Origin: Novosphingobium sp. JCM 18896
GTDB taxonomy: Bacteria; Pseudomonadota; Alphaproteobacteria; Sphingomonadales; Sphingomonadaceae
NCBI RefSeq assembly: GCF_025938095.1
Contig: NZ_JAPCZF010000001.1
Span: forward strand, 930,001 to 994,000
DNA length: 64,000 nt
Direction of reading: 5' to 3'
In this document: piece by piece, positions 62,965-64,000 of the stretch
Position numbering within the stretch: the stretch's first letter is position 1
How the letters are laid out: every line of letters begins with the position of its first letter
Position numbers and translations under genes: made by a program
The notes under the pieces: model-generated
Seen by the model: only the letters and a program-made list of their open reading frames with translations
What the model was told of the DNA's origin: nothing
Databases searched by the model: none

Positions 62965-64000
62965 ATGACCATCGCCCACGAGGTCAAGCTCGTCGTCTGG
63001 GATCTCGACGACACGTTCTGGCAGGGCACGCTCTCGGAGGAGGCGATCACCCCGATCGCCGCCAATTCCGAGCTCGTGCGCCTGCTGGCCTCGCGCGGGA
63101 TCGTTTCGTCGATCTGCTCGAAGAACGAAAAAAGCGCTGTAGAAATGCAGCTCAGAGCTTTGGATATATGGGATTATTTCGTTCTGCCCAGCGTCAGCTT
63201 TGCGGCCAAAGGACGCGCCATCGCCGAACTGGTCGAAGCGCTGCAGCTGCGTGCCGAGAATGTCATCTTCATCGACGACAATGCTTCGGTGCGCGCCGAG
63301 GCCGCCTTTGGCTGCCCGGGCCTGCAATGCCTGGCCAGCCCCGACGAACTGCGGGCGGCGCTCGATAGCCCGCATCTTCGGGGCAAGCCCGACCCGGACC
63401 TGACGCGCCTTGCCCAATATCGCGCGCTCTCCGATCGCTTCGATCGCCGCCAGAACCACGCGGCGGGCAACGAGGACTTCCTCCGCCAGAGCGAAATCCG
63501 CATCGAGATCGACTATGCGGTCGAGGAGCACCTCGATCGCGTGGTCGAAATGATCAACCGTTCGAACCAGCTCAACTTCACCAAACGGCGCCTGCCCGGC
63601 GCGGAAGCACGCGCCGAATTCGTCGCGGAGCTGAGCCGGTTCGGCTTCAAGGCCGGCGTGGTTCGCGCATCGGACAAGTACGGCGACTACGGCGTCGTCG
63701 GCTTCTTCATGACCCTCGCCACGCTCAAGACATACCGGCTCGAGCACTTCGTGTTCTCGTGTCGAATAATGAACATGGGGATTGAGCAATATGTCTATGA
63801 ATACCTGAAGAAACCCGAGATTGAAATTGCGGCACCGGTGGCCAATGGCCTGGCGGCATATCCGCGGGTCGACTGGATCGAATTCGGCTCGGCGGTACGA
63901 AGCGCCGACCATCTACGCGATCGCGAGATCGTGCTGATCGGCGGCTGCGACATGCTCCAGCTCTCGACCTATTGCGGCGGGCGCTCGCGCGAGTTCACCA
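62965..64000 (+). CDS. HAD-superfamily FkbH-like protein, 3' end outside window
   Basis: At least 345 residues, open to the window end. VVWDLDDTFWQGTLSE (8-23) is the HAD motif I with DxDxT, SSICSKNEKSAV is motif II, and VIFIDDNASVRAEAA is motif III-IV. HAD-IIIC/FkbH proteins load glyceryl or other acyl units onto carrier proteins in natural product or surface-polysaccharide synthesis. After ~160 residues comes a GNAT-like part (IEIDYAVEEHLDRVVEMINRS, VVRASDKYGDYGVVGFF), then a region with LIGGCDMLQLSTYCGG. The sequence has AT-rich patches near 63120-63180 and 63740-63840, unlike its neighbours. ATG 62965 is the first good start. Confidence 0.85.
   Translation, partial: MTIAHEVKLVVWDLDDTFWQGTLSEEAITPIAANSELVRLLASRGIVSSICSKNEKSAVEMQLRALDIWDYFVLPSVSFAAKGRAIAELVEALQLRAENVIFIDDNASVRAEAAFGCPGLQCLASPDELRAALDSPHLRGKPDPDLTRLAQYRALSDRFDRRQNHAAGNEDFLRQSEIRIEIDYAVEEHLDRVVEMINRSNQLNFTKRRLPGAEARAEFVAELSRFGFKAGVVRASDKYGDYGVVGFFMTLATLKTYRLEHFVFSCRIMNMGIEQYVYEYLKKPEIEIAAPVANGLAAYPRVDWIEFGSAVRSADHLRDREIVLIGGCDMLQLSTYCGGRSREFT

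Overview
The window is high-GC alphaproteobacterial chromosome, most likely from a member of the Sphingomonadaceae (Novosphingobium or a close relative). The evidence is a large TonB-dependent receptor next to Rieske, Baeyer-Villiger and acyl-CoA catabolic genes, a MutL with an endonuclease motif, the mreBCD-mrdA-rodA order, and palindromic repeats with 'gtcatccccgcgaaagcggggat' style arms (described below in shorter pieces). No rRNA, phage, transposase or CRISPR array was seen.

Positions 1 to about 35,000 are an accessory catabolic region, probably for a polycyclic or terpenoid/steroid-like lipid. It holds a thiolase end, three intact SDRs, an Old Yellow Enzyme-like flavoprotein, two phosphotransferase-family kinases (one overlapping a small partner gene), two pairs of acyl-CoA dehydrogenase (ACAD) subunits plus a single ACAD, a KshA-like Rieske oxygenase followed by a Baeyer-Villiger monooxygenase and an alpha/beta hydrolase, a TonB receptor, two CoA ligases, an enone reductase of the progesterone 5-beta-reductase/iridoid synthase type, and TetR, IclR and TetR regulators. 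The likely logic is uptake, CoA activation, beta-oxidation, ring oxygenation, lactone formation and hydrolysis, and more beta-oxidation. The substrate cannot be read from the sequence. Several intergenic regions here share a TGCAAC-containing motif.

From 35,000 to 41,000 lie tRNA-Lys(CUU) and the rod-shape operon mreB-mreC-mreD-mrdA-rodA on the minus strand. From 41,200 to 47,200 are mutL, a lipoprotein gene, a gene of unknown function, and a MerR-controlled unit: a glutaredoxin-MauE fusion and an outer-membrane protein with a His/Met-rich N-terminus. That unit sits behind a promoter almost identical in layout to mercury-resistance promoters, although no mer genes are present.

From 47,300 to 64,000 the genes are mostly core: ychF, a Tat-signal SDR broken by a frameshift, pth, rplY, tandem TraB/GumN proteins, glyQ-glyS, ppdK, a methyltransferase, a ComF-type protein, hisI and a long DmdC-like ACAD. 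A FkbH-like HAD protein runs off the end and contains AT-rich patches. Gene starts were chosen by Shine-Dalgarno spacing and family length. Functions rest on motifs read by eye; no database search was run.
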